Positions 27,425 through 34,839 of a DNA stretch of 64,000 nt are shown here, one piece after another. The position numbers and the translations under genes are program-made. The notes under the pieces are model-generated. The model saw only the letters and a list, made by a program, of their open reading frames with translations, was not told the DNA's origin and made no database searches. This stretch comes from Pseudomonas plecoglossicida NBRC 103162 = DSM 15088 (GTDB taxonomy: Bacteria; Pseudomonadota; Gammaproteobacteria; Pseudomonadales; Pseudomonadaceae), in NCBI RefSeq assembly GCF_000730665.1, contig NZ_BBIV01000017.1:62001-126000 (forward strand), written 5' to 3'. The first letter of the stretch is position 1. The number at the start of each line of letters is the position of its first letter.

Positions 27425-29602
27425 ATGACTGGATACGTTCAAGTCGGTGGCCTTCAGGTCGCCAAGGCCCTGTACGACTTCGTCAACAACGAAGCGATCC
27501 CTGGAACCGGCATCAAGGCCGATGCGTTCTGGGCCGGGGCAGAAAAGATCATCAACGACCTCGCCCCCAAGAACAAAGCCCTGCTCGCCAAGCGCGACGA
27601 GCTGCAGGCCAAGATCGACGCCTGGCACCAGGCGCGCAAAGGCCAGGCCCATGACGCCGTAGCCTACAAGAGCTTCCTCCAGGAAATCGGCTACCTGCTG
27701 CCGCAAGTCGAGGACTTCCAGGCCACCACCCAGAACGTGGACGAGGAGATCGCCCGCATGGCCGGCCCGCAGCTGGTAGTGCCGGTGATGAACGCCCGCT
27801 TCGCCCTGAACGCCGCCAACGCCCGCTGGGGCTCGCTGTACGACGCGCTGTACGGCACCGACGCCATCAGCGATGAAGGCGGCGCTGAAAAAGGCCAGGG
27901 CTACAACAAGCTGCGCGGCGACAAGGTCATCGCCTTTGCCCGCGCCTTCCTCGACGAAGCCGCGCCGCTGGCGGCCGGCTCGCACGTCGACTCCACCGCC
28001 TACCGCATCGAAGCCGGCAAACTGGTGGTCACCCTCAAAGGCGGCAGCAACAGCGGCCTGCGTGACGACGCCCAATTGATCGGCTTCCATGGCGACGCCG
28101 CCGCGCCGACCGCCGTGCTGCTCAAGCACAACGGCCTGCACTTCGAGATCCAGGTCGACGCCAGCACGCCGGTCGGCAGCACCGACGCTGCCGGCGTCAA
28201 AGACATCCTGATGGAATCGGCACTGACCACCATCATGGACTGCGAAGACTCGGTCGCCGCGGTCGATGCCGACGACAAAGTCATCGTCTACCGCAACTGG
28301 CTGGGCCTGATGAAAGGCGACCTGTCCGAGAGCGTCAGCAAAGGCGGCAAGACCTTCACCCGCACCATGAACCCCGACCGCGAGTACGCAGCGCCCAACG
28401 GCGGCAGCGTCACCCTGCACGGCCGTTCGCTGCTGTTCGTGCGCAACGTGGGTCACCTGATGACCAACCCGGCGATCCTCAACGCCCAGGGCAACGAGAT
28501 TCCGGAAGGCATCCAGGACGGTCTGTTCACCAACCTGATCGCCCTGCACAACCTCAACGGCAACACCAGCCGCAAGAACACCCGCACCGGCAGCGTGTAC
28601 ATCGTCAAGCCGAAGATGCACGGCCCTGAAGAAGTGGCCTTCGCAGCCGAGATCTTCAGCCGCGTCGAAGACCTGCTGGGCATGCCGCGCAACACCGTCA
28701 AGGTCGGCATCATGGACGAGGAACGCCGTACCACGGTCAACCTCAAGGCCTGCATCAAGTCGGCCGCCGAGCGCGTGGTGTTCATCAACACCGGTTTCCT
28801 CGACCGTACCGGTGACGAGATTCACACCTCCATGGAAGCCGGCGCCGTCGTGCGCAAGGGCGCCATGAAGAACGAGAAGTGGATCGGCGCCTACGAGAAC
28901 AACAACGTCGACGTGGGCCTTGCCACCGGCCTGCAAGGCCGTGCGCAGATCGGCAAGGGCATGTGGGCCATGCCTGACCTGATGGCCGCGATGCTCGAGC
29001 AGAAGATCGCTCACCCGCTGGCCGGTGCCAACACCGCCTGGGTACCGTCGCCAACCGCCGCTACCCTGCATGCCCTGCACTACCACAAGGTCGACGTGCA
29101 GGCCCGTCAGCGCGAACTGGCTTCGCGCGCGCCGGCCTCGGTCGACGACATCCTGACCATCCCGCTGGCGGCCGATACCAACTGGTCGGCCGAAGAGATC
29201 CGCAACGAGCTGGACAACAACGCCCAGGGCATCCTCGGTTATGTGGTGCGCTGGATCGACCAGGGCGTCGGTTGCTCGAAGGTGCCGGACATCAACGATG
29301 TCGGCCTGATGGAAGACCGCGCCACCCTGCGTATCTCGGCCCAACTGCTGGCCAACTGGCTGCGCCACGGCGTGGTCAGCCAGGAGCAGGTGCTGGAAAG
29401 CCTCAAGCGCATGGCTGCGGTGGTGGACAAGCAGAACGCCGGTGACACCCTGTACCGCCCGATGGCGCCGAACTTCGACGACAACGTCGCGTTCCAGGCG
29501 GCTGTGGAACTGGTGGTCGAAGGTGCCAAGCAGCCGAACGGTTATACCGAGCCGGTGCTGCACCGTCGTCGTCGCGAGTTCAAGGCGCGTAACGGGTTGT
29601 AA
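27425..29602 (+). CDS. glcB: Malate synthase G
   Basis: 725 residues, the length of the monomeric G isoform. It condenses glyoxylate with acetyl-CoA to malate in the glyoxylate shunt. Family motifs visible are [31 protein letters not shown] and the segment around [14 protein letters not shown]. The ATG at 27425 ([14 protein letters not shown]) is the canonical start; an upstream in-frame alternative adds only four codons. The gene stands alone and is followed by a terminator-like GGGGGCCGC..GCGGCCCTTT hairpin merged into a REP-like repeat. Confidence 0.97.
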   Translation: MTGYVQVGGLQVAKALYDFVNNEAIPGTGIKADAFWAGAEKIINDLAPKNKALLAKRDELQAKIDAWHQARKGQAHDAVAYKSFLQEIGYLLPQVEDFQATTQNVDEEIARMAGPQLVVPVMNARFALNAANARWGSLYDALYGTDAISDEGGAEKGQGYNKLRGDKVIAFARAFLDEAAPLAAGSHVDSTAYRIEAGKLVVTLKGGSNSGLRDDAQLIGFHGDAAAPTAVLLKHNGLHFEIQVDASTPVGSTDAAGVKDILMESALTTIMDCEDSVAAVDADDKVIVYRNWLGLMKGDLSESVSKGGKTFTRTMNPDREYAAPNGGSVTLHGRSLLFVRNVGHLMTNPAILNAQGNEIPEGIQDGLFTNLIALHNLNGNTSRKNTRTGSVYIVKPKMHGPEEVAFAAEIFSRVEDLLGMPRNTVKVGIMDEERRTTVNLKACIKSAAERVVFINTGFLDRTGDEIHTSMEAGAVVRKGAMKNEKWIGAYENNNVDVGLATGLQGRAQIGKGMWAMPDLMAAMLEQKIAHPLAGANTAWVPSPTAATLHALHYHKVDVQARQRELASRAPASVDDILTIPLAADTNWSAEEIRNELDNNAQGILGYVVRWIDQGVGCSKVPDINDVGLMEDRATLRISAQLLANWLRHGVVSQEQVLESLKRMAAVVDKQNAGDTLYRPMAPNFDDNVAFQAAVELVVEGAKQPNGYTEPVLHRRRREFKARNGL

Positions 29603-29624
29603 ATTGCAGGGGGCCGCTCTGCGG

Positions 29625-29693
29625 CCCTTTCGCGACACAAGGCCGCTCCTACACAGATGTCCCCTGTAGGAGCGGCCTTGTGTCGCGAAAGGG
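29625..29693. repeat. REP-like inverted repeat with perfect 29-bp arms
   Basis: Left arm 29625-29653 and right arm 29665-29693 are exact inverted copies (CCCTTTCGCGACACAAGG...CTCCTACA). It lies between the convergent glcB and response-regulator genes and probably acts as a bidirectional transcript end. It is a different REP subtype from the GCCGGCAAGCC copies. Confidence 0.88.
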
Positions 29694-29717
29694 CTGCAAA
29701 GCAGCCCCAGCCCTGAA

Positions 29718-30161
29718 TCACTCGAGCTTCAACTCCTTCTTCACCAGCCCCAGCAACTTGCCCAGGTCCACCGGCTTGAGCAGGAAATCCACCACCCCCA
29801 GGTGCATCACGTCCACCGCCTCCTTCACATCGGTATCGCCCGATACCACGATGATCGACAACGCCGCCCGCTCCGACTGACGAATCTGCCGGATCAGCTC
29901 CAGGCCATCCTTGGGCTCCATGCGCAGGTCGGTGATCATCAAGGCAATGCGCGGTTCGTAGTGCAGCTTGAACATCGCTTCCTGCGCGCCATCGGCCACC
30001 ATGCTGTCTATGCCCCTGCTCCTGAGGTACAAGCTCAGGGCCTCGCTGTTCACCGGGTTGCCATCAACCACCAGCACCACAGGTTTTGGCGCCACCGGCG
30101 CACTCACCACGGCCAAAGCTTCACGTTCGTCTTCACTCAGGATGTCGTCATGCTCAACCAT
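29718..30161 (-). CDS. Orphan response regulator, receiver domain only
   Basis: 147 residues: a 27-residue acidic extension, then one receiver domain. The phosphoacceptor is Asp78 (MITDLRMEPKDG), with Ser107 and Lys129 (FLLKPVD) completing the switch residues; the usual acidic pair near the N-terminus is reduced to Asp33 (VVDGN). There is no output domain, so it must act by protein contact. No histidine kinase is adjacent. It is divergent from the cNMP/CBS/DUF294 gene, and a perfect Crp site lies about 50-65 bp before its start. Confidence 0.9.
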   Translation of the reverse strand: MVEHDDILSEDEREALAVVSAPVAPKPVVLVVDGNPVNSEALSLYLRSRGIDSMVADGAQEAMFKLHYEPRIALMITDLRMEPKDGLELIRQIRQSERAALSIIVVSGDTDVKEAVDVMHLGVVDFLLKPVDLGKLLGLVKKELKLE

Positions 30162-30209
30162 GGTCGTCTCGTCAAGAAAATTGCCTGCTCAGTCGGTAGG
30201 ACAGCACCT

Positions 30210-30225
30210 TGTGAAATTGATCACA
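30210..30225. promoter_or_regulatory. Perfect Crp/Vfr-type site (TGTGA-N6-TCACA)
   Basis: TGTGA AATTGA TCACA is an exact match to the Crp core palindrome. It lies in the 190-bp divergent gap, about 127-142 bp before the ATG of the cNMP/CBS/DUF294 gene and 49-64 bp before the response-regulator ATG. The position suits regulation of either. Confidence 0.75.
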
Positions 30226-30305
30226 GCCCGCCCATAGACTTACGTCCAATGGGCACCACACGGCCGCCAGCCGACCATGGGGGCCGAGAACAACAAGGCC
30301 GGCAC

Positions 30306-30325
30306 CTATATATAGATATATATAG
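30306..30325. promoter_or_regulatory. Near-palindromic TA tract before the DUF294 gene
   Basis: A 20-bp stretch of almost pure alternating TA (CTATATATAG followed by ATATATATAG) ends 26 bp before the ATG at 30352. In this G+C-rich region it is exceptional; it probably includes the -10 element or an easily melted segment. Confidence 0.5.
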
Positions 30326-30351
30326 TTCGGCGTAGCGATACGGTCAGTTTC

Positions 30352-32289
30352 ATGAGCAAAAAGGACGCCTACAGCCAGGCGGGCAGGACTGCCGTCCTGC
30401 AGAACATCCAGGGCACTCTGCAGTTCCTGCAGCGATTCCCGCCTTTCAACCAGATGGAGCACAGCCACCTGGGCTTTCTGGTGGAACAGTGCCAGCTGCG
30501 TTTCTATGCCTGCGGGGAAAGCATCCTCAAGCCCGCCGATGGCCCGGTGGAGCACTTCTACATCGTCAAGCAGGGGCGAGTCGTCGGCGAGCGCCAGCAC
30601 CTGGTCAAGCCAGGCGTGGAAACCACCTTCGAGATCACCAGCGGCGAATGCTTCCCGCTCGCCGCCCTGCTTGGCGAACGCGCGACCCGTACCGAGCACC
30701 TGGCCGGTGAAGACACCTTCTGCCTGCAACTGAACAAGGCAGCCTTCATCCGCCTGTTCTCGATGTCGGATGTGTTTCGGGATTTTGCCTTGCGCGGCGT
30801 CAGCAGCCTGCTCGACCAGATCAACCAGCAAGTGCGTCAACGTGCAGTGGAAACCCTTGGCACCCAGTACTCGCTGAACACCCCGCTGGGCGAACTGGCC
30901 ATGCGTCACCCCGTTGCCTGCGCCCCGGACACGCCGCTGCGTGAAGCCGTGCGGCTGATGCACGAGCAACAGGTCGGCAGCATCGTGGTGGTCGACCCGC
31001 AACGCTACCCGCTGGGTATCTTCACCCTGCGCGACCTGCGCCAGGTGGTCGCAGCCGCCGATGCCGACCTCGGTGCGCCAATCGAGCGGCACATGACCGC
31101 CAAGCCGTTCTACCTCAGCCCGCAGGCCACCGCCTTCGATGCGGCCATGGCCATGACCGAGCGGCACATCGCCCACGTCTGCCTGGTGGACAAGCAGCGC
31201 CTGTGCGGCGTGGTTTCCGAACGCGACCTGTTCTCCCTGCAACGGGTCGACCTGGTGCACCTGGCGCGCACCATCCGCCACGCGCCACGCCTGGACACCC
31301 TGGTATCGCTGCGCGGCGAGATCGGCCAGCTGGTCGAGCGCATGCTCGCCCACGGCGCATCCTCGACGCAGATCACCCAGATCATCACCCTGCTCAACGA
31401 CCACACGGTCTGCCGGGTGATAGAACTGGCCCTGGCCGAACGCGGCGACCCTGGCGTGCCCTTCAGCTGGCTGTGCTTTGGCAGCGAAGGGCGACGCGAA
31501 CAGACGCTGCACACCGACCAGGACAACGGCATTCTCTTCGAAGCCGAAGGCAGCGCCGAAGCCAATGCCATCCGCGACCGCCTGCTGCCGCTGGCCCAGT
31601 ACATCAACCAGTGTCTGGCCCTGTGCGGTTTCACCCTGTGCAAGGGCAATGTCATGGCCGGCAACCCCGAGCTGTGCCTGTCGCGCGCCGAATGGGCCCG
31701 TCGCTTCGCCGGCTTCGTCCGCGAGGCCAGCCCGGAGAACCTGCTGGGTTCGAGCATCTACTTCGACCTGCGCGTGGTCTGGGGCGACGAAGCGGGTTGC
31801 GAGCAATTGCGCCAGGGCCTGCTCGAGCAAGTGGCCGACAACCGTATCTTCCAGCGCATGCTGGCCGACAACGCATTGCGCCAGCGGCCGCCCGTGGGAC
31901 GTTTGCGCGACTTCGTACTGACCCGCCAGGGCAACGACAAGGCCGCCACCCTCGACCTCAAGGTCCAGGGCCTCACGCCCTTCGTCGATGGCGCACGCTT
32001 GCTGGCCTTGGCCAATGGCATCGCTGCTTGCAACACCCTGGAGCGCTTGCGCCAGCTGGTCGATCAGGGCGTCATCGAAGCACTCGATGGCGCCGCCTAT
32101 GAAGAGGCCTACCACTTCATCCAGCAAACCCGCATGCAGCAGCACCAGCGCCAGTCACGCGACAACCTGCCATATTCCAACCGACTCGACCCGGACAGCC
32201 TGAACCACCTGGACCGACGCATCCTGCGCGAGTCCCTGCGCCAGGCCCAGCGCCTGCAAAGCAGCCTGGCCCTGCGGTACCAGCTATGA
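30352..32289 (+). CDS. cNMP-binding/CBS/DUF294 nucleotidyltransferase-like signalling protein
   Basis: 645 residues with four parts: an N-terminal cyclic-nucleotide-binding-like domain (about 25-140), two CBS motifs (about 175-295, each with MHEQQVGSIVVVD or MTERHIAHVCLVD), a DUF294 nucleotidyltransferase-like domain with GSEGRREQTLHTDQDNG near residue 380, and a C-terminal helical DUF294 partner region. The GS...D.D pattern is the nucleotidyltransferase signature of GlnD-like proteins. The reaction and substrate are unknown; a role linking nucleotide level to metabolism is inference. The ribosome-binding site is weak. The stop overlaps the next start (ATGA), coupling it to the exonuclease. 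Confidence 0.9.
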   Translation: MSKKDAYSQAGRTAVLQNIQGTLQFLQRFPPFNQMEHSHLGFLVEQCQLRFYACGESILKPADGPVEHFYIVKQGRVVGERQHLVKPGVETTFEITSGECFPLAALLGERATRTEHLAGEDTFCLQLNKAAFIRLFSMSDVFRDFALRGVSSLLDQINQQVRQRAVETLGTQYSLNTPLGELAMRHPVACAPDTPLREAVRLMHEQQVGSIVVVDPQRYPLGIFTLRDLRQVVAAADADLGAPIERHMTAKPFYLSPQATAFDAAMAMTERHIAHVCLVDKQRLCGVVSERDLFSLQRVDLVHLARTIRHAPRLDTLVSLRGEIGQLVERMLAHGASSTQITQIITLLNDHTVCRVIELALAERGDPGVPFSWLCFGSEGRREQTLHTDQDNGILFEAEGSAEANAIRDRLLPLAQYINQCLALCGFTLCKGNVMAGNPELCLSRAEWARRFAGFVREASPENLLGSSIYFDLRVVWGDEAGCEQLRQGLLEQVADNRIFQRMLADNALRQRPPVGRLRDFVLTRQGNDKAATLDLKVQGLTPFVDGARLLALANGIAACNTLERLRQLVDQGVIEALDGAAYEEAYHFIQQTRMQQHQRQSRDNLPYSNRLDPDSLNHLDRRILRESLRQAQRLQSSLALRYQL

Positions 32290-32996
32290 GCCTGTTCGCC
32301 TGGCTGCGCCCTGCCGCCGTATCACTGGAGGACGCCCTGCGTGAGCGCCTGGCGCGCCTGCCCAAGCCTGCGCCGCCAGGTGTGTGTTCGTTGCGCGAAC
32401 AGCGCTGGGTGGTGCTCGACCTCGAAACCAGCGGCCTCAACCCCAGCCGCGACCAGGTCCTGTCGATCGGCGCCGTGGCCATCGAGGACGGCGCCATCGA
32501 CTTTTCCCAGCAGTTCGAGCGTACCCTGCACCGCCCGACGCAGAAGACCAACGCCAGCGTGCTGATCCATGGGCTGGGGCCCAGTGCCCTGGCAGCCGGC
32601 TGCGACCCGGCCGAGGCCTTGCTCGACCTGCTCGAATTCATCGGCACCAGCCCGGTGCTGGCCTTCCACGCACCGTTCGACCAACGCATGCTGGCACGGG
32701 CACTGAAGCAAAGCCTTGGCTATCGGCTGCAGCAGCACTTTCTCGATGTGGCCGAACTGGCACCGATGCTCAACCCCGATACCGTGCTGCGCGAAGCCGG
32801 GCTGGACGACTGGGTCGCCCGCTTTGGCCTGCACATCGAAGAACGCCACCATGCCAGCGCCGATGCCCAGGTGACCGCAGAGCTGGCGCTGATCCTGCTC
32901 AGCCAGGCCCGCCGCCAACAGTTGGACAGTCCCTTGCAGCTGGAGCAGCGCTTGCGTGGGTGGCGGCGGCGCAAGGTGCAGGTGCATGGTTTCTGA
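32286..32996 (+). CDS. DnaQ-like DEDDh 3'-5' exonuclease
   Basis: 236 residues in the DEDDh superfamily. The catalytic motifs are Asp45-Leu-Glu47 (VVLDLETSGL), HAPFDQRML near residue 127 and the C-terminal HHASADAQVTAEL containing the last His and Asp. It resembles the epsilon subunit of DNA polymerase III but lies in a two-gene operon with the cNMP/CBS/DUF294 gene, an arrangement seen in many proteobacteria. The substrate is unknown; it may act on oligonucleotides or nucleotides produced in signalling. It starts with ATGA overlapping the upstream stop. Confidence 0.9.
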   Translation: MSLFAWLRPAAVSLEDALRERLARLPKPAPPGVCSLREQRWVVLDLETSGLNPSRDQVLSIGAVAIEDGAIDFSQQFERTLHRPTQKTNASVLIHGLGPSALAAGCDPAEALLDLLEFIGTSPVLAFHAPFDQRMLARALKQSLGYRLQQHFLDVAELAPMLNPDTVLREAGLDDWVARFGLHIEERHHASADAQVTAELALILLSQARRQQLDSPLQLEQRLRGWRRRKVQVHGF

Positions 32997-33005
32997 TGTG
33001 TCCTA

Positions 33006-33077
33006 CCCTATCGCGGGCAAGCCCGCTCCTACAGGAACGACGCAACCTCTGTAGGAGCGGGCTTGCCCGCGATAGGG
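33006..33077. repeat. REP inverted pair with perfect 29-bp arms
   Basis: CCCTATCGCGGGCAAGCC... (33006-33034) and its exact inverse (33049-33077) around a 14-bp loop. It marks the 3' end of the exonuclease gene. Confidence 0.88.
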
Positions 33078-33166
33078 CCGGTATTGCCAACATCAATTCC
33101 CAGCCCCGCAGTAATGGCATTCCGATAAGCGTCCATTGCACGGCACCCCCCGCCTCTGCAACAATC

Positions 33167-33185
33167 GCGAATAATTATCGTTAGT
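33167..33185. promoter_or_regulatory. Fur box upstream of the FecI-type sigma gene
   Basis: On the minus strand ACTAACGATAATTATTCGC matches the 19-bp Fur consensus GATAATGATAATCATTATC at 13 positions, with the central GATAAT exact. It lies 30-48 bp before the proposed start at 33215, in the correct position to repress the iron-uptake operon. Confidence 0.7.
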
Positions 33186-33214
33186 TAATGCATTGGTTCC
33201 GGGGGGGACACTGC

Positions 33215-33733
33215 GTGTCTTCAGCACAAAGCCCACACGCCGATCTGGTCGGTGCGCTCTATCGCGACCACCGTGGCTGGCTACTGGCCTGGCTTCAGCG
33301 CAGCCTGGCCTGCCGCCAGCGCGCCGAAGACCTGAGCCAGGACACCTTCGTGCGCCTGCTCGGCCGCGAACAGCTGGACACCCCCCGCGAGCCCCGCGCC
33401 TTTCTTGCCGCCGTGGCCAAGGGCCTGATGTTCGACCACTTCCGCCGCGCGGCGCTGGAGCAGGCCTACCTGGCGGAACTTGCCCGCTTGCCGGAAGCCG
33501 AACAGCCCTCCCCGGAAATCCAGCACCTGATCCTCGAAGACCTGAAGGCCATCGACCGCCTGCTCGGCAAGCTGTCGAGCAAGGCCCGTGCGGCCTTCCT
33601 GCACAACCGCCTGGACGGCATGGGCCACGCCGAGATCGCCGAGCGTCTGGGGGTCTCGGTGTCACGCGTACGCCAGTACATCGCCCAGGGCATGCGCCAG
33701 TGCTATGTCGCCCTGTACGGGGAGCCGACGTGA
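33215..33733 (+). CDS. fecI: FecI-type ECF sigma factor
   Basis: 172 residues from GTG 33215 (VSSAQSPHADLVGALYRDHRGW), chosen because GGGGGGGA lies 7 nt upstream; an ATG at 33188 abuts the Fur box and lacks a site. Region 2 (LYRDHRGWLLAWLQRSLACRQRAEDLSQDTFVRLL) and region 4 (GMGHAEIAERLGVSVSRVRQYIAQGM) are both present, typical of iron-starvation sigma factors. It is followed by FecR (GTGA overlap) and the receptor, the standard cell-surface signalling order. Repressed by Fur; released from FecR by ligand-loaded receptor. Confidence 0.92.
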   Translation: MSSAQSPHADLVGALYRDHRGWLLAWLQRSLACRQRAEDLSQDTFVRLLGREQLDTPREPRAFLAAVAKGLMFDHFRRAALEQAYLAELARLPEAEQPSPEIQHLILEDLKAIDRLLGKLSSKARAAFLHNRLDGMGHAEIAERLGVSVSRVRQYIAQGMRQCYVALYGEPT

Positions 33734-34686
33734 ACGGATCACCGGTTTCGAACCGCGTCCTGGAAGCCGCCATTGCCTGGAAAATGAGCCTGGACGATGG
33801 CAGCGGCACGGCCGATGAGCGCAACGAATTCATGCGCTGGCACGCCGCCAGCGAAGAGCACGCCCGCGCCTGGCGCCAGCTTGGCGCCCTCGACCAACGC
33901 GTCAGCGCCGCCGCCGGCCCGGCCCGCCAGGCCCTGCTGCAATCACGCGCAGGCCTGCGCCGGCGCATCGCCAAGACCGGCAGCGGACTGGCCGGCATGC
34001 TGCTGCTCGGCTCGCTGCTGGCCTGGATCGGCGCACCATCGCTGGCGCCCAGCTACTGGCTGGCCGACCAGCGCACCGCCACCGGCGAGCTGCGTACCCT
34101 GCGCCTGGAAGACGGCACCCTGCTCAGCCTCAACAGCCACACGGCGGTCGACATCGATTACCAGGGTGATCAACGGATACTGGTCCTGCACCGGGGTGAA
34201 ATCTCGGTCGAGACCGGCCACCAGGACCCTCGCCCGCTGCTGGTACGCACCGACGATGGCCGCCTGCGCCCGCTGGGCACGCGCTTTCTGGTGCGTCGCG
34301 AAGATCGCGGCACACGACTGGAAGTCCTGCAAGCCTCGGTCGGCGCCATGCCGCAGAACAGTGGCGACGAGCAGGTCGTACGCGAAGGCCAGCAGGTATT
34401 GATGAGCACCAATGGGCTGGGCCAGGTCGGCCCTGTGCAGGCCGGCGCCGATGCCTGGACCCGCGGCATGCTGGTGGTGGACAACGTGCGCCTGGCCGAC
34501 CTGCTGGCCAGGCTCGGCCAGTACCGCAGTGGTTATCTGGGCGTGGCCGATGAAATCGCCGACCTGCGAGTGACGGGCAGCTTCCCGCTGACCGACACCG
34601 ACCTGGCCCTGGCATCGCTGGTGCCGGCGTTGCCGGTGAAGGTCGAGCGCCATGCGCCTTGGTGGGTGACTGTCGTTCCCAAATAG
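33730..34686 (+). CDS. fecR: FecR-type anti-sigma regulator
   Basis: 318 residues from GTG 33730 (VNGSPVSNRVLEAAIAWKM), which overlaps the fecI stop. The N-terminal cytoplasmic domain (EAAIAWKMSLDDG...FMRWHA) binds the sigma factor; one membrane helix follows (GLAGMLLLGSLLAWIG, about residues 90-105); then a periplasmic FecR domain (LRLEDGTLLSLNSHTAVDIDY) and a C-terminal secretin-like region that senses the receptor. The frame is open for 180 codons upstream only because it mirrors fecI. A perfect 20-bp-arm palindrome lies directly after the stop. Confidence 0.92.
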   Translation: MNGSPVSNRVLEAAIAWKMSLDDGSGTADERNEFMRWHAASEEHARAWRQLGALDQRVSAAAGPARQALLQSRAGLRRRIAKTGSGLAGMLLLGSLLAWIGAPSLAPSYWLADQRTATGELRTLRLEDGTLLSLNSHTAVDIDYQGDQRILVLHRGEISVETGHQDPRPLLVRTDDGRLRPLGTRFLVRREDRGTRLEVLQASVGAMPQNSGDEQVVREGQQVLMSTNGLGQVGPVQAGADAWTRGMLVVDNVRLADLLARLGQYRSGYLGVADEIADLRVTGSFPLTDTDLALASLVPALPVKVERHAPWWVTVVPK

Positions 34687-34690
34687 AACC

Positions 34691-34732
34691 GTAGTGACCT
34701 CATCGCCAGCAAGCTGGCGATGAGGTCACTAC
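34691..34732. terminator. Perfect 42-bp palindrome after fecR
   Basis: Exact 20-bp inverted arms (34691-34710 and 34713-34732, GTAGTGACCTCATCGCCAGC) around an AA loop. It follows the fecR stop by 4 bp and precedes the receptor gene, so it may stop or slow transcription between regulator and receptor. The core resembles a REP head (CATCGCCAGCAAGCTGGCGATG). Confidence 0.8.
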
Positions 34733-34839
34733 GAGCTGTAACCAAAACAATTCTCACTTTTTTTCACATTACCCCTGTCACTTCACACATCTCGCTCGGC
34801 AAGGAAGCAGAAAGCACTTATCCGTCGAGGAGCCGCTGC

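Noticed and set aside
27356..29638. 760-codon minus-strand ORF
   Set aside because: Shadow of glcB caused by high G+C at third codon positions.
33188..33214. ATG start for the sigma factor
   Set aside because: It abuts the Fur box and has no ribosome-binding site; GTG 33215 has one.
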